A stretch of 64,000 nucleotides of DNA from Rhizorhabdus wittichii RW1 (lineage in GTDB: Bacteria; Pseudomonadota; Alphaproteobacteria; Sphingomonadales; Sphingomonadaceae), in NCBI GenBank assembly GCA_000016765.1, contig CP000699.1, forward strand, positions 3,373,001 to 3,437,000, given 5' to 3'. Each line of letters opens with the position of its first letter. Position 1 is the stretch's first letter. Of this stretch, positions 8,870 through 16,933 are shown in pieces. The notes beneath the pieces are model-generated. The model worked only from the letters and a program-made list of their open reading frames with translations, ran no database searches and had not been told where the DNA came from. Made by a program: the position numbers and the translations under genes.

Positions 8870-9591
8870 TATCGCTCCAGCAAGCGGGCGCACCAATGCG
8901 CGTGATAGTGCATGACGGCCGCCGCCGACCCGGCGTCGCCGGCCAGCAGGGCATCGGTCAGCCGTTGGTAGTTGGTGACATATTGGTCGATGTGGCTGGC
9001 GAGATGGATCGAGGAGACGACCAGGCGATTCCAATATTCGATGTTGATCGCCCGCATGACGAAATCGACATAGGGTTTCTCCGCGATGGCGTTCACCAGA
9101 TAGTGGAAGTCGTTGAGCACCAGGAAGAAATGGAAATCGGGGGCGGTCGAGGCGGCCCGGATCGCGGCCATCGCGCTGGTGACGCGGGCGGCGTTGTCGC
9201 CCTCCGCCATGCGCAGCGCGGCGCTCCTGAGCGCGACGGAGATCACCGGCGCCATGACCTCGTAGATCTCGGCCATGTCGTGCCGCGTCATCGGCCGCAG
9301 GATCGCGCCGCGGTCCGGCAGCAGCTCGACCAGCCCCTGGCCCGCGAGCACGGCCAGCGCCTCGCGCACCGGGGCGCGGCTCAGCCCCAGGCGCTGCGCC
9401 ACTTCCGCCGCGACGATGCGGCTTCCGGGCTTGAGTTCGCCCGCGTCGAGCGACTCCATGATCGCGCCATAGACCTGCTGGACGAGCGGCGTCTTTATGC
9501 CGCCATCGGACAACTGCTTGGGTGAACCGAAGGGAAGCCCGAGGGAAGACGACGCCTCCGGCTCATCCCTTTGCTTCCTTTGACGCCCCAT
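8869..9591 (-). CDS. GntR family transcriptional regulator, FCD subfamily
   Basis: 240 residues. An N-terminal winged helix-turn-helix (about residues 25-95, with LKPGSRIVAAEVAQRLGLSR and PVREALAVLAGQGLVELL) is followed by an all-helical FCD ligand domain ending HYHAHWCARLLER, with the Asp/His pattern that binds a metal and small acids. The ATG at 9591 is preceded by a perfect AGGAGG, so the start is secure; reading further upstream enters the IS30 remnant. It heads the catabolic operon on the same strand and probably represses it through the palindromes at 8805-8869, with release by a pathway carboxylate (inference). Confidence 0.92.
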   Translation of the reverse strand: MGRQRKQRDEPEASSSLGLPFGSPKQLSDGGIKTPLVQQVYGAIMESLDAGELKPGSRIVAAEVAQRLGLSRAPVREALAVLAGQGLVELLPDRGAILRPMTRHDMAEIYEVMAPVISVALRSAALRMAEGDNAARVTSAMAAIRAASTAPDFHFFLVLNDFHYLVNAIAEKPYVDFVMRAINIEYWNRLVVSSIHLASHIDQYVTNYQRLTDALLAGDAGSAAAVMHYHAHWCARLLER

Positions 9592-9690
9592 AATCCTCCT
9601 CCATTGCCCCTGATGCGAAAGCGTGAAAACTATCCTGCGCCCGTAACTAGCGACAATCCGATCGAAATGCGCGCGCCACCGCTGGTGCAG

Positions 9691-10374
9691 CTGAAGCGGC
9701 AATATCCGGACGACCGAGCTATGCAGATATCCCACGAAGCGATCTATCGCAGTCTCTTCATCCAGTCGCGCGGAGTGCTCAAGAAGGAGCTCTTGGCGCA
9801 TCTGCGCACGCAAAGGCAGATGCGGCTTGCCAAGGGCGCGAAGGCCGGACATGGCCAGGGCCAGATCGTCGACATGATATCGATCCGCGAGCGCCCGGCT
9901 GAGGCTGAGGACCGGGCCGTACCGGGCCATTGGGAAGGCGACCTGCTCACCGGTGCCAATGACACATATATCGCCACGCTGGTCGAACGGCACACCCGTT
10001 TCGCGATGCTGGTGAAGTTACGGAGGAAGGATTCTGCGGCCGTCGCGGCAGCGCTCGCCCATCAGATCTGCAAGCTGCCTGAGGAACTCCGCCGCTCGCT
10101 GACCTGGGACCAGGGCAAGGAGATGGCGCGTCATCACAGCTTCACCATGGCCACTGACGTCCAGGTCTACTTCTGCGATCCGCGCAGCCCCTGGCAGCGC
10201 GGCAGCAACGAAAATACCAACGGCCTGCTCCGGCAGTATCTGCCGAGGGGCACCGACGTCTCGCGTTTCTCACAAAGCCAGCTCAACGCGATTGCGATGT
10301 GGCTCAACCAACGTCCTCGAAAAACTCTGGACTTCGAAACCCCAGCTGAGAAATTACAGGCCGTGTTGCGATGA
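9691..10374 (+). pseudogene. IS30-family transposase, 5'-truncated remnant
   Basis: Roughly 227 residues align in character with the C-terminal two thirds of IS30 transposases (family length about 320-380). Homology begins at LKRQYPDDRAMQISHEAIY. The DDE catalytic residues are visible: WEGDLLTG (first Asp), LTWDQGKEMA (second Asp) and PWQRGSNENTNGLLRQYLP (Glu). The N-terminal helix-turn-helix domain is missing, and the upstream bases are the promoter and leader of gntR. So the left end has been lost, and the element is presumably dead. An in-frame ATG at 9667 or 9721 could still allow a fragment to be made. Terminal repeats were not found. Confidence 0.88.
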
Positions 10375-10406
10375 CCCGTTGAACTCGCCACCTTCGAGTC
10401 ACCCGG

Positions 10407-11441
10407 TCAGCCGACCATCGTCTGCGGTTGTTGCTCGAAGGCCGTCCAACGCGGCGCGGCGCGTGTTCCGACCGGCAGGGGCGTTCCCAACCCCGCGCCC
10501 GTAGCGCGCTCATAGACCAGCGCGGCGACGGCCAGGTCGCTCAATCCCATGCCCATCGGCTTGAACAAGGTGACGTCGGAGCCCTCGGCCCGTCTGATGC
10601 CCGCATCCAATATCTCGCCCAGCGTATGCACGCCCTCCCATCGGGCCGCATCGGCTCCATAGCGCTCGCCGAATTCGCGCGAAGCCTTGGCCGCATTGCG
10701 CTTGTTGTCGACCACGACGAGGCCGGCGCGGTCGAACAGGTCCTGGTGGAACTCGGCATTGCCCGGCAGGATGGCGCCCGGCGCGTTGACATGGGCGCCC
10801 CGGTCCACCATCGCCGTGGTCAGGAAAGGCTCCCTGGCGCGCGTGGCCAGGGTGATGATCGGCGCGCCCGCGACCGCCTCGGCGACGCTCCCGGCCTCGA
10901 CGATCTCGCATCCCATCATCGCCTCGGCGCGGGCGAGGAAGGCCTTTCGCTTTTCCGGCGTGGGGCTGAACACCCGGATGCGCTTGAGGGGCCGCACGGC
11001 GGCGATCGCCGCCATCTGCATCGGCGATTGCATGCCCGTCCCGATCAGCGCCATCTCGTCGGCGTCGTCCGAAGCCAGTTGCCGCGTCGCCAGCCCGGAT
11101 ATGGCGGCCGTGCGCAGCGTCCCGATCGCCGAAGCCTCCATCAGCGCCAGCAGGGCGCCGTCGGTGGCGCTATACAGCGACAGGACCGCCGCGGCGCCGC
11201 GCGGCGTGTTCGCCCAGGTCTTGAAGGCCACATAGCCGCGCAGCGGCATCATCGCCCCCAGCGCATGCATCGAGCTGGCGTTCCACTGGCCCAGCGCCTT
11301 GTCGACATTGCCCGCCTCGCCGCGGGCTTCGAGGACCAGCCCGTCGGCAAGCGCATCGATGGCGTCGTTCAGGGAAACGAGCTGGCGGACGTCTTCTTCT
11401 ACGATCCACAGCGGCGGCTGCGGCCTGTTGTCATGGCTCAT
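10407..11441 (-). CDS. Ornithine cyclodeaminase/mu-crystallin family protein
   Basis: 344 residues. The Rossmann signature MALIGTGMQSPMQMAAI (G-x-G-x-Q) and the substrate-side lysine in AFKTWANTPRG are typical of the OCD/mu-crystallin family, which includes ornithine cyclodeaminase, alanine dehydrogenase and ketimine reductases. The ATG overlaps the stop of the FAH-family gene (ATGA), so the two are one transcript. Its role in an aromatic-degradation cluster is unclear: it might reduce an imine or act on an amino-substituted intermediate. The 3' end lies 32 bp from the IS30 remnant. Confidence 0.85.
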   Translation of the reverse strand: MSHDNRPQPPLWIVEEDVRQLVSLNDAIDALADGLVLEARGEAGNVDKALGQWNASSMHALGAMMPLRGYVAFKTWANTPRGAAAVLSLYSATDGALLALMEASAIGTLRTAAISGLATRQLASDDADEMALIGTGMQSPMQMAAIAAVRPLKRIRVFSPTPEKRKAFLARAEAMMGCEIVEAGSVAEAVAGAPIITLATRAREPFLTTAMVDRGAHVNAPGAILPGNAEFHQDLFDRAGLVVVDNKRNAAKASREFGERYGADAARWEGVHTLGEILDAGIRRAEGSDVTLFKPMGMGLSDLAVAALVYERATGAGLGTPLPVGTRAAPRWTAFEQQPQTMVG

Positions 11442-12307
11442 GATCTGGTCTCTTCGTTGATCTCGGGGAAAATGGCGTCTTCGGCGACGACGCGGTTGCG
11501 CAGCAAGCCGACGCCGGGGATGTCGATTTCGAGAAGGTCGCCGGGCTTCATCCACACCGGCGGCGTCCGCAATGCTCCCACCCCCGCGGGCGTTCCCGTG
11601 GCGATCACGTCGCCGGGCAGGAGCTGCGTGAACTGCGAAATATAGGCGATCAGCGCATCGACCGGGAAAATCATCGAGGACAGCGCCGCCGACTGCATGA
11701 CCGCGCCGTTCAAGCGGGTGACGAGCGTCAGGCGGGACGGGTCCCCGACCTCGTCGGCGGTGGTGAGCCATGGGCCGAAGGCGCCGCTGGACCGGAAGTT
11801 CTTGCCGGCGGTGATCTGCGTCGCGTGCTTCTGGAAGTCGCGCACGCTGTTCTCGGCGAAGCAGCAATAGCCGGCGACGTGCGACAAGGCGTCCGACCGC
11901 GAAATCCGCCAGGCGGGCTTGCCGATGATCACCCCCAGCTCCCCTTCGAAATCGAACTGTTCGGAGATGGCGGGGGCGACGATCGGCTGTTCGTGGCCGC
12001 TATGCGACCCCGGGAAACGCACGAAGATCGACGGATTCGCGGGCTCCTTGGCCGCTGCCGACGCTTCGGCGGCGTGGTCGCGATAGTTGATGCCGATGCA
12101 CAATATCTTGTCGGGACGCTCGACGGGCAGGTCGAAGGCGATCGCCTCGATCGAAACGCCGCGCCGGTCGATGGCGGCCTCGACGCCGGCCGGATCGGCC
12201 GCCAGCGCCAGGATGTCGGTCGCCCGCTCATGCAGCAGATCGACCGTTTCCCCGCGCGAGATCGCGATGCGCCTGCGGCCTTCAAATCGACAATTGGCAA
12301 GCCTCAC
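11438..12307 (-). CDS. Fumarylacetoacetate hydrolase (FAH) family protein
   Basis: 289 residues. The FAH fold is shown by DKILCIGINYRDHAAE, PSIFVRFPGSHSGHEQPIVAP, the metal-binding FDFEGELGVIIGK and the C-terminal LLPGDVIATGTPAGVG. The family includes ring-cleavage-product hydrolases, 2-hydroxyhepta-2,4-diene-1,7-dioate isomerase (HpaG) and acylpyruvases. The start is a GTG at 12307 with GGGAGG five bases upstream; longer readings lack such a site. It is divergent from lysR and probably controlled by it. With the hydratase and aldolase nearby, it would process a dienoate from ring cleavage. Confidence 0.88.
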   Translation of the reverse strand: MRLANCRFEGRRRIAISRGETVDLLHERATDILALAADPAGVEAAIDRRGVSIEAIAFDLPVERPDKILCIGINYRDHAAEASAAAKEPANPSIFVRFPGSHSGHEQPIVAPAISEQFDFEGELGVIIGKPAWRISRSDALSHVAGYCCFAENSVRDFQKHATQITAGKNFRSSGAFGPWLTTADEVGDPSRLTLVTRLNGAVMQSAALSSMIFPVDALIAYISQFTQLLPGDVIATGTPAGVGALRTPPVWMKPGDLLEIDIPGVGLLRNRVVAEDAIFPEINEETRS

Positions 12308-12356
12308 GCTGACCTCCCTGGTGCGTCGGTGGGGAGCATCGCCGCCGGGACGGCGT

Positions 12357-12385
12357 TTGAAAAGTGCACAGCAAGGCACTATGCT
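12357..12385 (+). promoter_or_regulatory. lysR promoter with embedded dyad
   Basis: TTGAAA (12357-12362), a 17-bp spacer and TATGCT (12380-12385) form a good sigma70-like promoter for the LysR gene. The spacer and its edge carry the dyad AGTGC-N8-GCACT (12363-12380), a plausible LysR autoregulatory site. The divergent FAH/OCD transcript starts on the other side of this 122-bp gap. Confidence 0.5.
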
Positions 12386-12389
12386 CATT

Positions 12390-12423
12390 CCAAATCAGAA
12401 TAGAGGCCAAATCAGAATAGAGG
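12390..12423 (+). repeat. Exact tandem duplication of 17 bp in the lysR leader
   Basis: CCAAATCAGAATAGAGG occurs twice with no gap (12390-12406 and 12407-12423). Each copy ends in AGAGG, a Shine-Dalgarno-like core; the second copy supplies the ribosome site of the LysR start at 12430. Confidence 0.9.
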
Positions 12424-12429
12424 GGTGAG

Positions 12430-13392
12430 ATGAGCATCGACCCTATGATTCCGCCCCGCAGCAACCGCAAGCTGCGCTCGGTCATCGACAATCTGGCGCT
12501 TCTGCGGGTGTTCGTCGCGGTGGTCGAGACGGGCAATTTCTCCCATACGGGCCAGCGGCTGCGGGTCGTGCCGTCCACCGTTTCCAAGCATATCTCGGCG
12601 CTCGAAAAGCGTCTCGGCGGTCAGTTGTTCGTGCGCTCGACCCAGAAGCTCGGCGTCACCGAACTCGGCCTTCGCCTCTACGACCATGCGCTCGCGATCC
12701 TGCAGGACGTCGAAGCGGCCGAGATCGACATCAGCGAGTATAATTCCGAGCCGCAGGGTATCTTGAAGATCGCGGCCGGCACCGTGTTCGCCCAGCGCCA
12801 TCTGGCGCCGATCCTGATCCGCTTCCTGGAAGCGAACCCCAAGGTCAGCCTGGACGTCTCGCTGTCGACTACCTCCAACCACCTGATCTCCGATGGCATC
12901 GACGTGGCGATCCGCATCAGCGACGCGCTGGACCCGGGCCTCATCGCCGTGAAGCTCGCGCCCAACATCCGGCTATATTGCGCGGCGCCGGCCTATCTGG
13001 CGCGCGAGGGCACGCCCGCGCGGGCCAGCGACCTCGCCCGGCATAATTGCCTGGTCGTCCGCGGCGTCGCGCAGTCGGCGCAATGGCCGATCAAGGGCGA
13101 GACCGGCGCGACCGAATTCATCGCGGTCTCCGGTAATTTCGTGGCCGACAATGTCGACCTGCTGCTCCAGGCGGTCGTCGCCGGCGTCGGCATCGGTCAT
13201 CTGCCCCTGTTCATGGTTTACGACCTTCTGGCATCCGGCGATCTGGTCGAGATATTTCCCGACAGCCGCGCGGTCGCCAGCCATATCTATGCGGTCTTTC
13301 CCGAACGCCGGAACATGCCGCTGAAGACGAGGGCGTTCATCGATCATCTCAAGGCCGAATTCCGTCCGCCGCCGCCCTGGGCGGTGCTGTGA
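12430..13392 (+). CDS. LysR family transcriptional regulator
   Basis: 320 residues. The N-terminal helix-turn-helix is at about residues 22-80 (LALLRVFVAVVETGNFSHTG, then RVVPSTVSKHISALEKRLG), followed by the two-lobed substrate-binding domain. AGAGGGG about six bases before the ATG supports the start. It is divergent from the FAH/OCD pair and 113 bp before the bicupin gene on the same strand, so it may control both sides of the cluster. The inducer is probably a pathway intermediate (inference from family). Confidence 0.93.
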   Translation: MSIDPMIPPRSNRKLRSVIDNLALLRVFVAVVETGNFSHTGQRLRVVPSTVSKHISALEKRLGGQLFVRSTQKLGVTELGLRLYDHALAILQDVEAAEIDISEYNSEPQGILKIAAGTVFAQRHLAPILIRFLEANPKVSLDVSLSTTSNHLISDGIDVAIRISDALDPGLIAVKLAPNIRLYCAAPAYLAREGTPARASDLARHNCLVVRGVAQSAQWPIKGETGATEFIAVSGNFVADNVDLLLQAVVAGVGIGHLPLFMVYDLLASGDLVEIFPDSRAVASHIYAVFPERRNMPLKTRAFIDHLKAEFRPPPPWAVL

Positions 13393-13505
13393 GCCCGAGG
13401 GCGCCCGCGCCGCTGTTCCAAATTGGACAGAAGCTTTGGCCCATTTGGGCTCTGGTCGCCGCCTCGCCCCGCTCCTAGCCTCTCCGCAAAGGGAGTGGAT
13501 GCGCG

Positions 13506-14606
13506 ATGAACGAACCCGCCGCGAATTACAGCTTTGTTCCCGCACAGGCCGGCCATGCGGTCCCGGACCGCTGGCAGCCGATCAAGGTTCCGCGCGCCGA
13601 GATCGCGGCCGAGATCGATCGGCTCGCCGAGCGCGCCGTCGAGCCCGGCGCGCGCCGGAGCTCCGAGATCGTCCATGCCAATGCGCTCGATCTGGGCAGG
13701 GGCATCACGCCCGGCCTGTCCATCGCGATCCAGGTGCTGCGGCCCGGCGAGACGATCATGATCGATCGCGACAATGCCAACCGGGTCGAGTTCTGCCTCG
13801 GCGGGGAAGGCGAAGCGCTGCTGGGGCAGCGAAGCTTCCGGGTCGAGAAATGGTCGGCATGGATGGTGCCGTCGATGACGCCGCGCCTCTATCGCAACAG
13901 CGGCCAGCAGCTCCTCATCTGGCTGAGCTATTCCAACCAGCCCCTGCTCGAACGGGCCGGCGTCTATTATGCGGACGCGGTGCATGACCATCCGCAGGCC
14001 GCCCCGCGCAGGCCGGGCATCAACCAATATGCGCGCGACACCGCGCCGGACATCGCCATATCGGACGATGGCGCGCGCTTGCGCGGCTACGAATTCCTCA
14101 CCGATATCGAGGTGGTGGACAATCCGCCGCTGCTCTGGCCCTGGCGGGAGATGCTGCCGCATCTGTCGCGCCGGCAGGGCGACGACAAGCGCACGATCAT
14201 GCTGATGTACAACCCCGCGACCGGCCGCAGGAACGGGACGACCCACAGCTTCTTCGCGACGATCACGTCCTTTCCGGCCGGTCCGCTGCGCCCGCCGCCG
14301 CCGCGCGGCCATCGCCACAGCAGCTTCGCGACCAACTATCATTTCGAAGGCGCCGGCGAGAGCGTGGTCGACGGACAGAGATTCGAGTGGGAAGCGGGCG
14401 ATCTGATGCTTTCGGCGCCGAGCTGGGCGGAGCATTCGCACGGCATTTCCGAACGTGGCGCCAGCGTGCTGACCGTTCAGGACCACCCCTTTCAGATCGG
14501 CATGGGAGCGCTGATCTGGCAGGAGGACATGGCCGGTCCGGTCCTGACGCTGGGCTCCGAACCCGGCCAGACCGGCTATGTCGGCCCGCGCCTGGCCGGC
14601 GAATAG
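13506..14606 (+). CDS. Bicupin, gentisate/salicylate 1,2-dioxygenase-like ring-cleavage enzyme
   Basis: 366 residues with two cupin domains (about 65-150 and 240-330). The overall plan and length match the gentisate 1,2-dioxygenase / salicylate 1,2-dioxygenase / 1-hydroxy-2-naphthoate dioxygenase family, Fe(II) enzymes that open the ring between carboxyl- and hydroxyl-bearing carbons. The only HxH motif is in the second cupin (His269, His271, with His310 or His312 as third ligand); the first cupin has no ligands. In gentisate dioxygenases the active iron is usually in the first cupin, so this is a divergent member and the substrate is open. The neighbouring hydratase and aldolase support a ring-cleavage role. 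Confidence 0.72.
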   Translation: MNEPAANYSFVPAQAGHAVPDRWQPIKVPRAEIAAEIDRLAERAVEPGARRSSEIVHANALDLGRGITPGLSIAIQVLRPGETIMIDRDNANRVEFCLGGEGEALLGQRSFRVEKWSAWMVPSMTPRLYRNSGQQLLIWLSYSNQPLLERAGVYYADAVHDHPQAAPRRPGINQYARDTAPDIAISDDGARLRGYEFLTDIEVVDNPPLLWPWREMLPHLSRRQGDDKRTIMLMYNPATGRRNGTTHSFFATITSFPAGPLRPPPPRGHRHSSFATNYHFEGAGESVVDGQRFEWEAGDLMLSAPSWAEHSHGISERGASVLTVQDHPFQIGMGALIWQEDMAGPVLTLGSEPGQTGYVGPRLAGE

Positions 14607-14608
14607 GC

Positions 14609-15400
14609 TCAATAGATGGTTGCTCCGCGAGGTTCCTCGTCGCGGCCGCCCTTGAAGCGGCGGGCGAGGGCCTCCGCGCCGCGGGCCAGCAGGGTCACGT
14701 CGGTGCCCACCGCCACGAAGGTCGCGCCCAGCTCGAGATAGCGGCGGGCCAGTCCTTCGTCCGCGGCGAGAATGCCGACGGCCTTGGCCGAAGTCCGGAC
14801 GGTAGCGATCGCCCGTTCGATTGCCCGTTGGACCGCGGCATGCCCGGGATCGCCGAGATGGCCCAGCGAGGCGGCGAGGTCGGACGGGCCGATGAAGATG
14901 CCGTCGACCCCCGGAAGCTCGGCGATCGACGGCAGGGCGGCCAGAGCGGCGGCGCTCTCGATCTGCACCATGAGGCAGATCTCGTCCTCTGCCTCGTTCA
15001 GGTAGTTGTGCGTCCGGTTCCATCGGCTGGCCCTGCCGATCGCCGATCCCACGCCCCTCGTCCCCTGCGGCGGATAGCGCGTGGCCCGCACCATCGCCTC
15101 CGCCTGCGCGGCGCTCTCGACCATCGGGACGAGGAGGCTGCGGGCGCCGATGTCGAGCATCTGCTTGACGAGGACCGCGTCACCGGTCGGAAGGCGGACC
15201 ACCGGCTCGACCGGATAAGCCGCGACCGCCTGGAGCTGGGCGAGCAGCAGCGGCAGGTCGTTGGGCGCATGTTCGCCGTCGAGCAGCAGCCAGTCGAAGC
15301 CGGCGCCGGCGCAGATCTCCGCCGTGTAGGGATTGGCTAGGGCCTGCCAGAGGCCGATCTGGACGCGGTCTTGCAGCAAGGCGGTCTTGAAGTCGTTCAT
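14609..15400 (-). CDS. HpcH/HpaI family class II aldolase
   Basis: 263 residues, standard for 4-hydroxy-2-oxoheptane-1,7-dioate (HHED) and 2-keto-3-deoxy sugar acid aldolases. Signatures are [30 protein letters not shown], the metal ligand region [10 protein letters not shown] and [17 protein letters not shown]. These enzymes split 4-hydroxy-2-oxo acids to pyruvate plus an aldehyde using a divalent metal. It is convergent with the bicupin gene (two bases between stops) and 43 bp downstream of the hydratase that would supply its substrate. Confidence 0.9.
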   Translation of the reverse strand: MNDFKTALLQDRVQIGLWQALANPYTAEICAGAGFDWLLLDGEHAPNDLPLLLAQLQAVAAYPVEPVVRLPTGDAVLVKQMLDIGARSLLVPMVESAAQAEAMVRATRYPPQGTRGVGSAIGRASRWNRTHNYLNEAEDEICLMVQIESAAALAALPSIAELPGVDGIFIGPSDLAASLGHLGDPGHAAVQRAIERAIATVRTSAKAVGILAADEGLARRYLELGATFVAVGTDVTLLARGAEALARRFKGGRDEEPRGATIY

Positions 15401-15443
15401 GGTCCGGTTCCGATGGCCGCGGGAAAATGGTCGCCGCCGCCCG

Positions 15444-16244
15444 TCAGGCGAAGTGCATCGAGATCGTCCCCAAGGGGCCGTAATCGACATGGAAGCTGTT
15501 GCCGGCGGCGGCATGCACCGGCGCCGTGAAGGAGCCGCCGAGAATGATCTCCCCGGCCGCCAGCCCTTCACCATAGGGGGCAAGCCGGCGGGCGAGCCAG
15601 GCCGGGCCGTTGGCCGGATGATTGAGGACGGCGGCCGCGACCCCGCTCTCCTCGATCGTGCCGTTGCGATACATGATCGCGCTCACCCAGCGCAGGTCCA
15701 CCGCATCGGGCTTGACCGGGCGTCCGCCGAGGACGATCGCGGCGTTGGCGGCATTGTCGCAGATCGTGTCGATGACCGTGCGGGTCCGCTTGCTGTCGGG
15801 GTCCACCCGGACGATGCGGGCATCGATGATCTCGAGGGCGGGCACGATATAGTCGGTCGCGGCGAGCACGTCGAACATCGTCACCCCTTCGCCGGCCAGA
15901 GGCTTGCCCAGGATGAAGGCCAGCTCGACCTCGACCCGCGGTTCGATGAACCGGTCGGTCGGGATGTCCTGCCCGCTTTCGTACAGCATGTCGTCAAGCA
16001 GCAGCCCATAGTCCGGTTCGGAGATGTTGACCGACCTCTGCATCGCGCGGCTCGTCAATCCGATCTTGCGGCCGATCGGCGTCCGCCCCGCCGCGATCTT
16101 CTTCCTCATCCAGGCGCGTTGCACCTGATAGGCGTCGGCTATTTCAAGGCCGGAGAATTCAGCGCTGACCTGCCCGATCTGGGTACGGTTCCGTTCCGCG
16201 ATATCGAGTCGATCGGCGATCTGTTCGGCGATATGTTCGTCCAT
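15444..16244 (-). CDS. 2-keto-4-pentenoate / 2-oxohept-3-enedioate hydratase (HpaH/MhpD family)
   Basis: 266 residues, the normal length for Hpa[38 protein letters not shown] (metal-binding glutamates) and a late [11 protein letters not shown] segment are family signatures. It adds water to a 2-oxo-alkenoate to give the 4-hydroxy-2-oxo acid cleaved by the aldolase encoded next. The ATG at 16244 has GGGAG about ten bases upstream; an ATG ten codons earlier is possible but would bury that site inside the gene. Confidence 0.9.
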   Translation of the reverse strand: MDEHIAEQIADRLDIAERNRTQIGQVSAEFSGLEIADAYQVQRAWMRKKIAAGRTPIGRKIGLTSRAMQRSVNISEPDYGLLLDDMLYESGQDIPTDRFIEPRVEVELAFILGKPLAGEGVTMFDVLAATDYIVPALEIIDARIVRVDPDSKRTRTVIDTICDNAANAAIVLGGRPVKPDAVDLRWVSAIMYRNGTIEESGVAAAVLNHPANGPAWLARRLAPYGEGLAAGEIILGGSFTAPVHAAAGNSFHVDYGPLGTISMHFA

Positions 16245-16299
16245 GGATACTATCTCCCTCGCTTTTTTCTTCATCAGCGCGGAGGAGCGTTCAAGGCGC

Positions 16300-16320
16300 G
16301 TGCGCCGGATATTGGCGCAC
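16300..16320. promoter_or_regulatory. Dyad in the divergent hydratase / SnoaL promoter region
   Basis: GTGCGCC (16300-16306) and GGCGCAC (16314-16320) form a perfect 7-bp inverted repeat with a 7-bp AT-rich spacer. It lies midway between two divergent genes. The GTGC/GCAC half-sites recall the dyad in the lysR promoter, though with a wider spacing. Confidence 0.45.
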
Positions 16321-16379
16321 AACTTGTTTTCCAAATGCGAATATCGACTTTGCCCGGCGATCGGGTTCACCCTGATGCC

Positions 16380-16766
16380 ATGAACGAAAACCAGCAGGTC
16401 GCCGATCTCGTCATCGGCTTTTTCCGGGCGCTCGACGAGCGCGACGACCGGGCGGCGGGCGATGCCTTCGCCCCGGACGGCATATGGCACCGCCAGGGCG
16501 CCGCGCTGACCGGTCCCGAAGGGATCGCCGAAGTCCTCGCGGCCCGTCCCGCCGATCGGCGCAGCGTCCATGTCGTAACCAATATGGCCATCAGCCCCAC
16601 GTCGTCGGGCTTCGTCGCCCGCTATTATCTGACCGGCTACGTCGCCTCGGGCGATGCCCCTCTGGCGCCTTCCGCAATCCTCGACTGCCGCGACGAGATC
16701 GAGGCGCGCGACGGCCGGCTTCGCATCCGGTTGAAGACGAGCAAGCTGCTCGGCCATTTCCACTGA
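16380..16766 (+). CDS. SnoaL-like/NTF2-fold small protein
   Basis: 128 residues. [23 protein letters not shown] and a [17 protein letters not shown] segment fit the cone-shaped NTF2/SnoaL fold used by hydroxylating-dioxygenase small subunits, dehydratases and isomerases. Several family members in catabolic clusters have no assigned reaction. The start is uncertain: no clear ribosome site is seen before 16380, and an in-frame ATG at 16336 would add fifteen residues. It is divergent from the hydratase gene. Confidence 0.75.
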   Translation: MNENQQVADLVIGFFRALDERDDRAAGDAFAPDGIWHRQGAALTGPEGIAEVLAARPADRRSVHVVTNMAISPTSSGFVARYYLTGYVASGDAPLAPSAILDCRDEIEARDGRLRIRLKTSKLLGHFH

Positions 16767-16797
16767 GCGAAGATCGGTACGTCCTGCCATTCCATTT

Positions 16798-16883
16798 CGG
16801 CACGACCGTGATGCTGTGCCGATGCCTTCCCAAAGTCACATCGGAGGGTCATCCTGAGTTCCATCATGGCGCTCGACCCTCCG
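16798..16883. promoter_or_regulatory. Two inverted repeats upstream of the flavin monooxygenase gene
   Basis: CGGCAC (16798-16803) with GTGCCG (16816-16821), and CGGAGGGTC (16842-16850) with GACCCTCCG (16875-16883). Together they occupy most of the 167-bp gap before the gene at 16934 and may be operators or a transcript hairpin. Confidence 0.4.
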
Positions 16884-16933
16884 GGAACGCGGGCTGCCTG
16901 GCCGGCCAACCGCGCCAATAGCGAGAGGATGAT

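Noticed and set aside
9571-9690. N-terminal part of the IS30 transposase
   Set aside because: These bases read as the gntR leader and coding start on the other strand; the translation there is not transposase-like.
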